A stretch of 35,711 nt of DNA from Caulobacteraceae bacterium (GTDB lineage: Bacteria > Pseudomonadota > Alphaproteobacteria > Caulobacterales > Caulobacteraceae): NCBI GenBank assembly GCA_947378235.1, contig CANCJE010000013.1:1-35711 (forward strand). Direction: 5' to 3'. Every line of letters starts with the position of its first letter. Within the stretch, counting starts at the first letter, position 1. The notes under the pieces are model-generated. The model saw only the letters and a program-made list of their open reading frames with translations, did no database searches and had not been told where the DNA came from. Both the position numbers and the translations under genes were made by a program. Below, in pieces: positions 26,995 to 35,484 of this stretch.

Positions 26995-28089
26995 TCAATT
27001 ACCCAAAGACGCCGCCGCAACATTGCCGAGCCGCGCCAAAGGGGTCAGGGCCGCAGGAAGTTTGCCCGTGAACTCTCCGTTCACATAGACATCGAACGCC
27101 AAGGGGTCGGACACGTCCAAGGTCAACCCCGCGACCATCGGTGCCCGATAGGCTTCGCCAGCGGCCAGTTGGCGCGCGAAATAGACCGAACCGTCGGCAC
27201 CCTTGATAATGATCGACGAGCTCTTGCGGGCTTGGATCGTCACCACCGACTGCTGAGGCGCGGCGCCATAGACTGTCCCGTGAGGGTTAAAGGCTGCGCG
27301 CACGGGCACGGAGGCCTCAGGGGGCAGAGCCGTAGCGCCACCGCTCGCCTTTTGGGCGGCTGCCAGCGCCTTGGCATTGGCTTGGGCCCCATCCACCGAC
27401 CCACCCGCCGCTGTAGCATCCGCCAATCCGGGGGTGACATAGGCCGTCGGCAGGGTCGATTCCGCGGGGGCCGGGAGCGGCTCACCAAGGCTGACCACCG
27501 ATTGACCGAGGAGATGTTGATCGCTGACCGGCAGGCCCGAAGCCGCCATGGCCAAATCCGGCACAGTCGGTGCGGGCACCGGGGGTTCTTTCAGGGCACG
27601 CTGGGCAACATTCCAAATCAGAACGGCGCTGAACACGACGAGCGCGACGATGGCGATCAACCGAACGCGAGGATCTGACTGAGGCTGCAGACCCGACGGT
27701 GCCCGAAGGGGGCCGGTCTCGTCTGGAACTTCACGGCGGAACCGCTCGATGACTTGGGCTCCATCCAAACCCAAGGCCTGTGCATAGGCGCGCACATAGC
27801 CAAGGGCGAAGGGACGGGACGGAAGCTCGTCAAACCGCATGCCTTCGATCGACACCAGATAGACCCGGCGCACGCGGGTCATCTCCGCAACCTGAACCGC
27901 TGTAAGGCCTTGAAATTCGCGAGCCGCGCGCAAGCCATCACCCAATGTTGGGGCGAGGTCAAAGTCCGCCATCGTAAAACTGGCACGAGGGGGCAGACTC
28001 GCAGACACGCCATCGCCTAGCGCCGAACCGAACTCACTGTTCGAAGGGTCGCCGAACCGCGATGATAACGGGCCCGTATCCAATGCCAT
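26995..28089 (-). CDS. rodZ: RodZ-like cell-shape protein (HTH plus DUF4115)
   Basis: The 364-residue product has the RodZ layout: cytoplasmic Xre-type helix-turn-helix (about residues 48-115, with LGDGLRAAREFQGLTAVQVA and RRVYLVSIEGMRFDELP), one membrane helix (about 143-160), a long Ala/Pro-rich periplasmic linker and a DUF4115-type C-terminal domain (SSIIIKGADGSVYFAR, then PLAFDVYVNGEFTGKLP). RodZ links MreB to the membrane and controls rod shape. The first about 40 residues are extra compared with typical members, so a start at the Met in FTMADFDLA is possible. The gene lies directly upstream of ispG. Confidence 0.88.
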   Translation of the reverse strand: MALDTGPLSSRFGDPSNSEFGSALGDGVSASLPPRASFTMADFDLAPTLGDGLRAAREFQGLTAVQVAEMTRVRRVYLVSIEGMRFDELPSRPFALGYVRAYAQALGLDGAQVIERFRREVPDETGPLRAPSGLQPQSDPRVRLIAIVALVVFSAVLIWNVAQRALKEPPVPAPTVPDLAMAASGLPVSDQHLLGQSVVSLGEPLPAPAESTLPTAYVTPGLADATAAGGSVDGAQANAKALAAAQKASGGATALPPEASVPVRAAFNPHGTVYGAAPQQSVVTIQARKSSSIIIKGADGSVYFARQLAAGEAYRAPMVAGLTLDVSDPLAFDVYVNGEFTGKLPAALTPLARLGNVAAASLGN

Positions 28090-28155
28090 TAACCGCTAAT
28101 GCCCCGACTCGACAGGGCTGCGTCAGAGCCATCTAACGCGCGCCCACATCATGAT

Positions 28156-28169
28156 TTGATCAAGATCAA
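28156..28169. promoter_or_regulatory. FNR/FixK-type box upstream of rodZ-ispG
   Basis: TTGAT-CAAG-ATCAA is a perfect match to the FNR/FixK consensus. Its centre is about 73 bases before the rodZ start. On the minus strand a TATAAT-like TTAGAT (28136 to 28131) lies about 29 bases from the box centre, close to a class II FNR-activated promoter. It sits in the 124-base gap after ptsP. Confidence 0.65.
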
Positions 28170-28213
28170 ACCGAGCCTATTTAATAACACGCTAAACATT
28201 ACAAAACAATGAC

Positions 28214-30475
28214 TTAAATAGATACTGATAGCTTCCGAGCTAGCGTCTCAATTTCATTTCGGACCGAACCTGCAGAACCCTTCAATAGGTTGAGCACACC
28301 TCTCCTAGCCGCCTCCCGGTCGCAGGACAGGACCATTCGCTTAACCGGACCGATGCCCGAGGGCGGCATGGACAGGCGGTCGTAACCCAAGGCCAGCAAG
28401 GCAAAGGCCTCTAAGGGACGCCCCGCCATCTCGCCGCAGACCGACACCGGCGTGCCACTCTCGTGACAGGCGTCATAGATCGCCTTCATGACCCTCAGGG
28501 CTGGGGGTGAGAGGGGATCATAGCGATCGGCCACCCGAGGATTGCCCCGGTCGGCGGCAAAAAGATACTGCATCAGGTCATTGGTCCCGACCGAGACAAA
28601 GTCTGTCAGGGGCAGCAATGCGTCCAGATGCCAGATCAGGGCTGGCGCTTCGATCATGGCCCCAACGCGCAGGAGGCCGGGGGCCGTCCGCCCTCGCCGC
28701 TCGGCCCAAGCAATCTCGTGATCCACTAGCGCGCGGGCAGCGCGGAACTCTTCAACGCTGGCCACCAGCGGGAACATGATCCGCAGTTCGCGGCCCCGGG
28801 ACGCGGCAATGAGGGCTCGCAATTGCAGACGCAGCAAGGCGGGTCGGTCTAGCCCCATGCGGATGGCGCGCCAACCGAGGGCGGGGTTGTCTTCGCGCTC
28901 AGCCTCCAGATAGGGCAGCACCTTATCGCCGCCCAGATCGAGGGTCCGGAAGGTCACGGGTCGGCCTTCAGCCGCCTCCAGAACCCGGTCATAGAGAACC
29001 GTCTGAGCATCAAGACGGGGCAGTTCTTCGGCCACCATAAACTGGAACTCGGTGCGGAACAGGCCGATACCCTCAGCGCCGGTCTCGTTGAGAATGTCCA
29101 GATCCACCGCCAAACCGGCATTCATCAACAGACTGATCTTGGCACCGTCGCGGGTGATGGCGGGCGTGTCACGTAGACGCGCAAACTCGGCCCGCCTCTG
29201 CGCCCGAACCTCCATCCGCGCGCCCACGGCATCAATCACATCCGCGCGAGGACGCAGATAGGCCTCGCCGGATTCCCCGTCGACGATCACGGGATCGCCT
29301 TCGGACACCCGATCTCGTAGGCCCGATAGACGCCCAACACAGGGAATATCGAGCGCTCGCGCGACGATGGCCGCATGGCTGGCAGACGAGCCCTCTTCCA
29401 GCAACAGGCCCTTGAGCTTGGTGCGGTCATATTCGAGCAGATCGGCGGGGCCGAGGTTGCGCGCGATCAAGATGGCGTTTTCAGGCAGTACCCGAACCGC
29501 TGCCCCATCGCCCGACAGGTGGCGCAGCAGGCGGTCATTGAGGTCTTCCAGATCGTGCAAACGTTCGCGCAGGTAAGGATCGCGCGCCTGCCCCAGCCGC
29601 GCCCGGTGCTCAGAGCGCACACGCTCTACCGCCGCCTCTGCCGTCAGGCCCGAACGAACAGCCTCTTCCAAGGATCGGTTCCAGCCCCGATCATGGGCGA
29701 ACATCCGATAGGTTTCGAGCACGTCATAGGAGGCGCCTACCAGCCCATGGCCGTCGAGCATGCCGTCCAGTTGAAGCTGCAGCGCCTCGATAGCCTTTTG
29801 CAAACGTAAGGATTCTGCGGGCGCGTCATCGGACAGGAGGTCTGACGGCATCACGGCAGCCTCGTGCAGAACCGCCCGTCCATAGGCCAAACCATCCGCG
29901 AACTTGGTGCCCTTCAGCCGTTCGGGCTTATGGGGGGCCAGTTCGACATTCTTGAGTTCGGCCTCATTGAACAGCTCGCCGCCCGCGACCATTTCGGCCA
30001 GAACCATGGCGATGATCTGAAGGTCCTCGACCTCCTCCTCGGCATAGGTCCGTTCGGTCCGGTTCTGGACGACCAGAACGCCGATGGTGCGACCACCGCG
30101 CAGCAGAGGCACACCCAAGAAGGCGTGGAACGGATCTTCGCCCGTCTCAGGACGATAGGAGAAGTTTGGATTGTTTGGCGCGTCAGACAGGTTCAGTGGC
30201 CGACCGAGCCGCATAATCTCACCGACCAGACCTTCGCCCGGCTTTAGAGTGGTGTTGTGAACGGCGGAAGGGTTCAGGCCCTCGGTAGCGAACAGTTCCA
30301 GATCATTGGTCGACCGCCGCAGATAGATCGAGCAGACCTCGGCCACCATCGACTGAGCAATGATCCGCACGACCATGTTCAGGCGTGCCTGCGCCGGACC
30401 GCCACTGGCCATCGCTTCGCGAATCTGGCGCAGAAGACTGCGCGGACCCCGTATGGCTAGACCCGGCGTGGGCAT
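28214..30475 (-). CDS. ptsP: PtsP, enzyme I of the nitrogen phosphotransferase system
   Basis: PtsP passes phosphate from phosphoenolpyruvate to NPr (PtsO) and on to EIIA-Ntr, linking nitrogen status to other cell functions. The 753-residue product has an N-terminal GAF domain (about 15-160), an enzyme-I N-terminal domain, the phosphohistidine at His367 in EGSSASHAAIVARALDIP, and the PEP-binding TIM barrel (GIGLFRTEFQFM, SVGTNDLMQYLFAADRGN, SVCGEMAGRP). The GAF domain separates it from sugar-type enzyme I. Glutamine or 2-oxoglutarate sensing by GAF is known in some relatives. lysC is the next gene upstream, as in other alphaproteobacteria, but the 208-base gap allows a separate promoter. Confidence 0.95.
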   Translation of the reverse strand: MPTPGLAIRGPRSLLRQIREAMASGGPAQARLNMVVRIIAQSMVAEVCSIYLRRSTNDLELFATEGLNPSAVHNTTLKPGEGLVGEIMRLGRPLNLSDAPNNPNFSYRPETGEDPFHAFLGVPLLRGGRTIGVLVVQNRTERTYAEEEVEDLQIIAMVLAEMVAGGELFNEAELKNVELAPHKPERLKGTKFADGLAYGRAVLHEAAVMPSDLLSDDAPAESLRLQKAIEALQLQLDGMLDGHGLVGASYDVLETYRMFAHDRGWNRSLEEAVRSGLTAEAAVERVRSEHRARLGQARDPYLRERLHDLEDLNDRLLRHLSGDGAAVRVLPENAILIARNLGPADLLEYDRTKLKGLLLEEGSSASHAAIVARALDIPCVGRLSGLRDRVSEGDPVIVDGESGEAYLRPRADVIDAVGARMEVRAQRRAEFARLRDTPAITRDGAKISLLMNAGLAVDLDILNETGAEGIGLFRTEFQFMVAEELPRLDAQTVLYDRVLEAAEGRPVTFRTLDLGGDKVLPYLEAEREDNPALGWRAIRMGLDRPALLRLQLRALIAASRGRELRIMFPLVASVEEFRAARALVDHEIAWAERRGRTAPGLLRVGAMIEAPALIWHLDALLPLTDFVSVGTNDLMQYLFAADRGNPRVADRYDPLSPPALRVMKAIYDACHESGTPVSVCGEMAGRPLEAFALLALGYDRLSMPPSGIGPVKRMVLSCDREAARRGVLNLLKGSAGSVRNEIETLARKLSVSI

Positions 30476-30683
30476 GCTGATCGATGGTTCCCTAACTTGT
30501 GCCTTGAGCGACGGTGCCTTTTAGCCAATTTGAACGAAGACTTGATGACCAAATCGGCCAATCGACCGACTTGGCCCACCGTCCGTCGCTTTGCGCAGAT
30601 TAAAGCAGGCTCGTGCACAAAAACACAACGCGCTGATCGCCTAGGCTGCGCCCTGTGCACGGGACTGTGATGGGCGAGGTGCC

Positions 30684-31931
30684 CTAGAGTTGGTCCAGTC
30701 CGTAGGCGGCATGAAGCGCGCGCACAGCCAGTTCGGTATAGGCGGCATCGATCAGGACACTGATCTTGATCTCCGAGGTCGAGATGACCTGGATATTGAC
30801 GCCCTTTTCCGCCAGAGCCCCAAACATGGTCTTGGCCACGCCCGCGTGGCTGCGCATACCGACGCCGATCACGGACACCTTGGCCACATCTTCATTCAGC
30901 GCCACATCTTCAAAGCCAATATCGGCCTGAGCCGCGCGCATGATCTCAATGGTCCGGCCCGCGTCGCGCTTGCCGACCGTAAATTCCATATTGGCCGCAT
31001 CGGTGGCCCGAGCCCGCGACTGGACGATCATATCGACATTGACGTTGGCGTCGGCCAGACGTGAAAAGATCTTCGACGACACGCCGGGATGGTCAGGCAG
31101 ACCAAACAGGGTGATCTTGGCTTCGTCGCGGCTATAGGCGACCCCGCTGACGATACGCTTTTCCACGATCTCCTCCTCGTCACAAACAATGGTGCCTTGG
31201 CCGGGGGCTTCCCCAGGCTCAACAAAGCTAGACAAAACCCGCAAGGGCACTTTTTTGGCCATGGCCAGTTCAACCGAACGGGTCTGCAGGACCTTGGCGC
31301 CCAGCGAGGCCATTTCCAGCATCTCTTCATAGCTGATCTTGGCCAGCCGCCGCGCCTTCTTCTCGATGCGCGGGTCGGTCGTATAGACGCCGTCAACGTC
31401 GGTATAGATATCGCAGGCCCCGCCAATGGCCGCCGCAATGGCCACCGCGCTGGTGTCAGATCCACCGCGTCCCAGCGTGGCGATACGGCCATCACGGGTC
31501 ACACCTTGGAAACCGGCGATCACGGCCACTTCACCGGCGGCAAAGGCCGCTTCGAGATTGGCTGGGGGAATCTCATCGATCCGCGCTCGGCCGTGGGCAT
31601 CATCGGTCAGGAGCGGCACTTGCCAGCCCATCCACGAGCGCGCCTTGATCCCCATATGGCGAAGGGTCATGGATAAGAGACCCGCCGTCACCTGCTCGCC
31701 TGAGGCCACAACCACATCATAATCATCATCAGAAGGGGTCAGCCCTTCCGCCGCTGTGCCAGCGCCATCGGTCCAGGCGACAAGCTGGTTGGTCTGCCCG
31801 GCCATAGCCGAGACCACCACCGCAACCTGATGGCCTGCAGCCACTTCCGCCGCCACAAGTCGTCCCACCCGCGCGATCCGTTCCAGATCAGCGACAGAGG
31901 TTCCACCAAATTTCATCACCAGACGCGACAC
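30684..31931 (-). CDS. lysC: aspartate kinase
   Basis: This enzyme phosphorylates L-aspartate, the first step to lysine, threonine and methionine. The 415-residue product starts MSRLVMKFGGTSV, the aspartokinase signature, and has ATLGRGGSDTSAVAIAAAIG and CDIYTDVDGVYTTDPR for substrate and nucleotide binding. Two ACT domains at the C terminus (about 270-415, with LPDHPGVSSKIFSRLADANVNVDMI and VGMRSHAGVAKTMFGALAEKGVNIQVI) give feedback control, probably by lysine and threonine. The start is GTG; an ATG five codons inside would begin MKFGGTSV and is less likely. It is divergent from ubiG. Confidence 0.97.
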   Translation of the reverse strand: MSRLVMKFGGTSVADLERIARVGRLVAAEVAAGHQVAVVVSAMAGQTNQLVAWTDGAGTAAEGLTPSDDDYDVVVASGEQVTAGLLSMTLRHMGIKARSWMGWQVPLLTDDAHGRARIDEIPPANLEAAFAAGEVAVIAGFQGVTRDGRIATLGRGGSDTSAVAIAAAIGGACDIYTDVDGVYTTDPRIEKKARRLAKISYEEMLEMASLGAKVLQTRSVELAMAKKVPLRVLSSFVEPGEAPGQGTIVCDEEEIVEKRIVSGVAYSRDEAKITLFGLPDHPGVSSKIFSRLADANVNVDMIVQSRARATDAANMEFTVGKRDAGRTIEIMRAAQADIGFEDVALNEDVAKVSVIGVGMRSHAGVAKTMFGALAEKGVNIQVISTSEIKISVLIDAAYTELAVRALHAAYGLDQL

Positions 31932-32053
31932 GTTCGGCTCGCCTTTCCTTCGTGGTTACACTTGCCAGATGGGCCTAAGCCCTCCATTTCCAACAGGAGG
32001 CGACGCGTTCTAGCGGCGCAATGGCCTGACGGCAATGCAGGACGGTGTTTTTG

Positions 32054-32824
32054 ATGCAAACCCCAAGGACTGACCAGGCGCAAGGATGGAGCGTCGATCC
32101 GCAAGAGGTCGAACGTTTTTCACGGATTGCGGCCGAATGGTGGGACCCAAAGGGCAAATTCGCCCCTTTGCACCGGTTCAATCCGGTACGTCTGTCCTTC
32201 ATCCGCGATCAGGCCTTGCAGCGATTTGGGCGCGACGGATCGGAGCGCCAACCCTTCACCGGCCTCAAGTTGCTCGATATCGGCTGCGGCGGGGGGCTAC
32301 TGTCTGAGCCGATGAGCCGCTTGGGATTTGACGTCACCGCCGTTGACGCGTCGGAGCGTAATATCAAGACCGCTTCTGCCCATGCCTCTGAACAGGGGCT
32401 AGACATCCGATTTCGCTGCTCGACAGCAGAAACCTTGCTCGAAGAGGGCGCAGGACCCTTTGACCTGATCCTAAATATGGAGGTCATTGAGCATGTGGCC
32501 GATCCAGGTGCCTATCTGCGCGCCTGTTCGCAGCTTCTGGCTCCCGGAGGCCTGATGATCGTGGCGACCATGAACCGAACGCTCAAGGCGCTGGCCCTAG
32601 CCAAGATCGGAGCGGAATATATCCTACGCTGGCTACCGGCCGGAACCCATGACTGGAACAAGTTCCTAAAGCCTGAAGAGCTTCAGGCCTTTTTGTCCCG
32701 CGAACCGGTTCAGATCGAAGGCCCGTTCGGCGTCAGCTTTAGCCCCCTCACCGGCAAGTGGGTGCGCTCTGGCGACAGTGATGTGAACTATATGATGACG
32801 GTCCTGAAACCGACCGCCGTCTAG
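32054..32824 (+). CDS. ubiG: ubiquinone biosynthesis O-methyltransferase UbiG
   Basis: UbiG carries out both O-methylations in ubiquinone synthesis, using S-adenosylmethionine. The 256-residue product has the typical early [25 protein letters not shown], the SAM motif [30 protein letters not shown] and late [18 protein letters not shown] chose the ATG at 32054 because the AGGACG site is better spaced for it than for the GTG at 32045. The gene is divergent from lysC, a common alphaproteobacterial pair. Its stop codon overlaps that of the next, convergent gene in the shared CTAG. Confidence 0.96.
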   Translation: MQTPRTDQAQGWSVDPQEVERFSRIAAEWWDPKGKFAPLHRFNPVRLSFIRDQALQRFGRDGSERQPFTGLKLLDIGCGGGLLSEPMSRLGFDVTAVDASERNIKTASAHASEQGLDIRFRCSTAETLLEEGAGPFDLILNMEVIEHVADPGAYLRACSQLLAPGGLMIVATMNRTLKALALAKIGAEYILRWLPAGTHDWNKFLKPEELQAFLSREPVQIEGPFGVSFSPLTGKWVRSGDSDVNYMMTVLKPTAV

Positions 32825-33381
32825 ACCAGCTTGTCGACAAACAGGGCAGTGCTGCTCGGCGGCGCTGCCACCGCTGCCCCATAGGCCGTGGCCTTGGTCT
32901 GATTGTCCTTCAAAGCCTGCAAGAAGGCATCGAGCGCGTCCTTAAGGGGCGTGCTGGCGCTACTATCCGTGGCCGCTGCCTGATCTGTAGATGGTGGTGG
33001 TGGCGGCGGAGGAGGAGGACGCCGACCCGCCGCGCCCGGACCTTCGGTTCCGCCGGGACCGTCATCCTTGGCCCCCTTGTCATTATCACCATCATTGTCG
33101 CCACCGGGTCCGCCACCATTGGGGCCACCCTTGGCCGCGACCTTGGCAAAGAAGTCCGAAAGGAGCGTGGCCTGATCTTGGGTGATGGTGCCCGCATCGA
33201 CCTGCTGGGACAGAAGGTCTTGCAGCTTTTGGCGATTGTCTGCGCCTTTGGGTGGCGGTGGCGGGCCCGCGCCTTCAGCACCCTGCGCGGGTGCTGCCTG
33301 CCTCGCGACCTGCGCGGTCTGCTGGGTGGGCGCGATGGGCAGATAGCGCATCATGGACGAACTGGTCGCGGCAATCGTCAT
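32821..33381 (-). CDS. uncharacterised protein, paralog of the next gene, Pro/Gly-rich linker
   Basis: I do not recognise this 186-residue product. It has a variable Ala/Gln-rich start, a helical block (about residues 50-84) containing [19 protein letters not shown], a Gly/Asp/Lys-rich segment (85-120), nine consecutive prolines (122-130) and a second helical block (145-170) with [16 protein letters not shown] then AYGAA. Both helical blocks are clearly related to the neighbouring gene at 33533-34084. No signal peptide or strong membrane segment is seen, so it is probably cytoplasmic. An AGGAG site lies six bases before the ATG at 33381; an ATG two codons upstream touches it. A perfect CtrA site lies upstream. 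The gene shares its stop CTAG with ubiG. A scaffold or adaptor role is only a guess. Confidence 0.78.
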   Translation of the reverse strand: MTIAATSSSMMRYLPIAPTQQTAQVARQAAPAQGAEGAGPPPPPKGADNRQKLQDLLSQQVDAGTITQDQATLLSDFFAKVAAKGGPNGGGPGGDNDGDNDKGAKDDGPGGTEGPGAAGRRPPPPPPPPPSTDQAAATDSSASTPLKDALDAFLQALKDNQTKATAYGAAVAAPPSSTALFVDKLV

Positions 33382-33465
33382 AGCCATCTCCTAGGAGGCA
33401 AGCGCCCCCAGGCCCTTACTTTAGATTATGCTTAACAGTCAGGCCTAAATACGATCCTAAATTGT

Positions 33466-33484
33466 ATGGTTAATAAAAGGTTAA
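33466..33484 (-). promoter_or_regulatory. full CtrA site upstream of the uncharacterised paralog
   Basis: On the minus strand TTAA-CCTTTTA-TTAA is a perfect TTAA-N7-TTAA CtrA site, and its second half extends to TTAACCAT, the other common form. It lies 84 bases upstream of the ATG at 33381, a distance suited to activation. It is the best CtrA site in the window outside the ctrA region. Confidence 0.72.
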
Positions 33485-33532
33485 TAGTCATTGATATCTC
33501 AGATGAACGCGACCTTTCGCTGAGGCGATGGA

Positions 33533-34084
33533 TCAGGCAATTTCGTCCAAAATCACCGGCTCATTCGACGCGATCGACCGTGATAGGGCCGAGGCCCCGT
33601 AGATCGCTGTCTTTTCCTGAGTATCCTTCAAATTCTTGACGAAGATTGCCAAGGCCTCGTTCAAAACGGGGTCAGGCTTGAGGGCTGCGCGGGACCGTGA
33701 GCGTCTGGTCTTCTTGCGCTGAACCGTTCCGGTTTGCGCACCGGCTGTAGCGACCCCTTCGTCCTCGCCATCCTCTTCCTCCGCTTCCAAGCCCTTGCGG
33801 ATCATTTCGGTGCTGGACAGTTCCTTGGGGCCCCCGCCCATCTGGGTCTGGGTGGCGAGACTGGCGAAGAAGGTCGATAGGGCGTTGGCCTGCTTTTGGT
33901 TCAAGCTGCCGCTCTGAATCTGGTTGGCCAGCATCGACTCCATACGGGCCAGGTTTTCAGTGCGCGTTAAGGGCGGCAGGCGCTGGCTATTGTTGGCATC
34001 AATCGACAGGGCTGGGCGCACCGGCAGCGGTGCCACTGCCGGCATATAGGCTGGACCCGCCGTCCCCACTGCATTGATCGACAT
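33533..34084 (-). CDS. uncharacterised protein, paralog of the previous gene, charged linker
   Basis: I do not recognise this 183-residue product. It has a Pro/Ala-rich start (1-40), a helical block (about 43-78) with MLANQIQSGSLNQKQANALS then TFF, an acidic run (99-110, EAEEEDGEDEG), a basic run (123-133, RKKTRRSRSR), and a second helical block (139-165) with LNEALAIFVKNLKDTQEKTA then IYGA. By my hand alignment the first block shares about 12 of 30 residues and the second about 12 of 24 with the neighbour at 32821-33381. No signal peptide is seen. An AGGACAGGG site precedes the ATG, and a GACTC methylation site lies 33 bases upstream. No CtrA site is seen here. Confidence 0.78.
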   Translation of the reverse strand: MSINAVGTAGPAYMPAVAPLPVRPALSIDANNSQRLPPLTRTENLARMESMLANQIQSGSLNQKQANALSTFFASLATQTQMGGGPKELSSTEMIRKGLEAEEEDGEDEGVATAGAQTGTVQRKKTRRSRSRAALKPDPVLNEALAIFVKNLKDTQEKTAIYGASALSRSIASNEPVILDEIA

Positions 34085-34225
34085 GACCCTGTCCTTTGAG
34101 AAAAGGAACCTGTCCCGACTCTATATCAAAATGTTAGAAGACAAAGTGCTAATCAGAGCGCGAAAACCCGAGTAGATCACCCGATCTGAATAGCGAAAAA
34201 GGACCCCTATCGCTTGGTCTTGCGG

Positions 34226-34657
34226 TCAGTTGAGCTTCTGTTTTTCAATCGGTTTTGGTGGCATGGGCAGGACCGGCACGCCATCCTCGACCAAGTCCTT
34301 CACCTCTTTGGGGGATGCCTGCCCATAGATACCCCGCTGTTCAGACCGGCCCTCGTGGATGGCGCGCGCCTCGGAGGCAAAGGTGTCGCCCACATCGTCA
34401 AAATGGGTCTCGACATGATCGCGCACGGCCTCCATGGCCTGCATGACCATGGCCCGTTGCTCAGCGGACGAAGGGCTGACATCGCCATTCTTAGCGCCGA
34501 CGACCGCAGGCGCCATGATCGCCTTGCGCACATCGGTTGAGCCGCAGACCGGACATCCGATCAGGCCGCGTGCCGATTGGTCGTCAAAATCAGCCGATGC
34601 CCCGAACCAACCTTCAAACTCGTGGTCCAAGGCACAGGCCAGAGTGTAGCGGATCAT
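34226..34657 (-). CDS. DUF1178-family protein
   Basis: The 143-residue product begins MIRYTLACALDHEFEGWFGA and contains SARGLIGCPVCGSTDVRKAIMAP, the hallmark of DUF1178: an early Cys and His, followed by a CPxCGS zinc-ribbon-like knuckle. The remainder is a helical, charged part ending GQASPKEVKDLVEDGVPVLPMP, also family-typical. Function is unknown; zinc binding is plausible from the cysteines. Its start overlaps the nitrilase stop by four bases, so it is cotranscribed with nitrilase and grxC. The order grxC, nitrilase, DUF1178 is common in alphaproteobacteria as I recall. Confidence 0.92.
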   Translation of the reverse strand: MIRYTLACALDHEFEGWFGASADFDDQSARGLIGCPVCGSTDVRKAIMAPAVVGAKNGDVSPSSAEQRAMVMQAMEAVRDHVETHFDDVGDTFASEARAIHEGRSEQRGIYGQASPKEVKDLVEDGVPVLPMPPKPIEKQKLN

Positions 34658-35484
34658 AGATCAGGCCCGCTAAAGGCGCGATCGTGGGTCAGGGCGGGAA
34701 TGGCCGAGCGGGCCCTCTCGATCTCGGTCAGATCAAGCACCGCACTGACGACGCAAGGCTCATCATGATCGACGCTGGCAACGACCTCGCCCCAAGGCGC
34801 GATGATGATTGAGTGACCCCAGGTGGCGCGGCCATCTTCATGGGTGCCACCCTGCGCCGGGGCCAAGACAAAGCTGCCCGTCTCAATGGCTCTTGCTCGC
34901 AGCAAGGTCTCCCAATGGGCCGCACCGGTAGGCCGGGTAAAGGCTGCAGGTACGCTGATCAGACCTGCGCCCGCCTTGGCCAAGGCGCGATAAAGATAAG
35001 AAAACCGCATGTCATAACAGATGGTTAGACCCATCTTCACATCTGGAAGCGCCACCACCGTCGCGGCCTCTCCGGGGGTATAGGCCGAAGATTCCCGATG
35101 GCGCTCGCCCGTCGGCAGATCAACATCGAACATGTGGATCTTGTCATAGGACGCGACAACCTTGCCCTCGGGCGAAATCATCAGGCTGCGATTGGCCGCC
35201 AAGCCATCGGGGCGCAGAACCAAGGCCGATCCGATCAAGAGCCAAATCTTCAGTTCTGCCGCCAAGGCCACCAGACCTTGAACACAGACATCTTCCTCCG
35301 TTGGACGCAGGGCCGCAAACATGGCGTCTCGATTGCGTTGCAACAGGTTGGTACCCTCTGGCGTCAGGACCAACTGCGCGCCCTCCGAGGCCGCTTGCCG
35401 GATCAAGGGCTCAGCCTGAGCCAAGGCCGCGGCCTGGGTCGCGGGCGTGCGCATCTGGATCAGGGCAACAGCAAGCCGGCTCAT
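34654..35484 (-). CDS. carbon-nitrogen hydrolase (Nit2-like amidase)
   Basis: The 276-residue product is a nitrilase-superfamily enzyme with the catalytic triad Glu43 (LTPEGTN), Lys115 (YDKIHMFDVDLP) and Cys156 (GLTICYDMRFSYLYR). The sequences around Lys and Cys match the Nit1/Nit2 branch, whose members remove deaminated glutathione or act as omega-amidase. That role fits the adjacent glutaredoxin gene, but the substrate is inferred only. It overlaps the grxC stop and the DUF1178 start by four bases each (ATGA), giving a coupled operon. The protein is cytoplasmic with no signal peptide. Confidence 0.93.
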   Translation of the reverse strand: MSRLAVALIQMRTPATQAAALAQAEPLIRQAASEGAQLVLTPEGTNLLQRNRDAMFAALRPTEEDVCVQGLVALAAELKIWLLIGSALVLRPDGLAANRSLMISPEGKVVASYDKIHMFDVDLPTGERHRESSAYTPGEAATVVALPDVKMGLTICYDMRFSYLYRALAKAGAGLISVPAAFTRPTGAAHWETLLRARAIETGSFVLAPAQGGTHEDGRATWGHSIIIAPWGEVVASVDHDEPCVVSAVLDLTEIERARSAIPALTHDRAFSGPDL

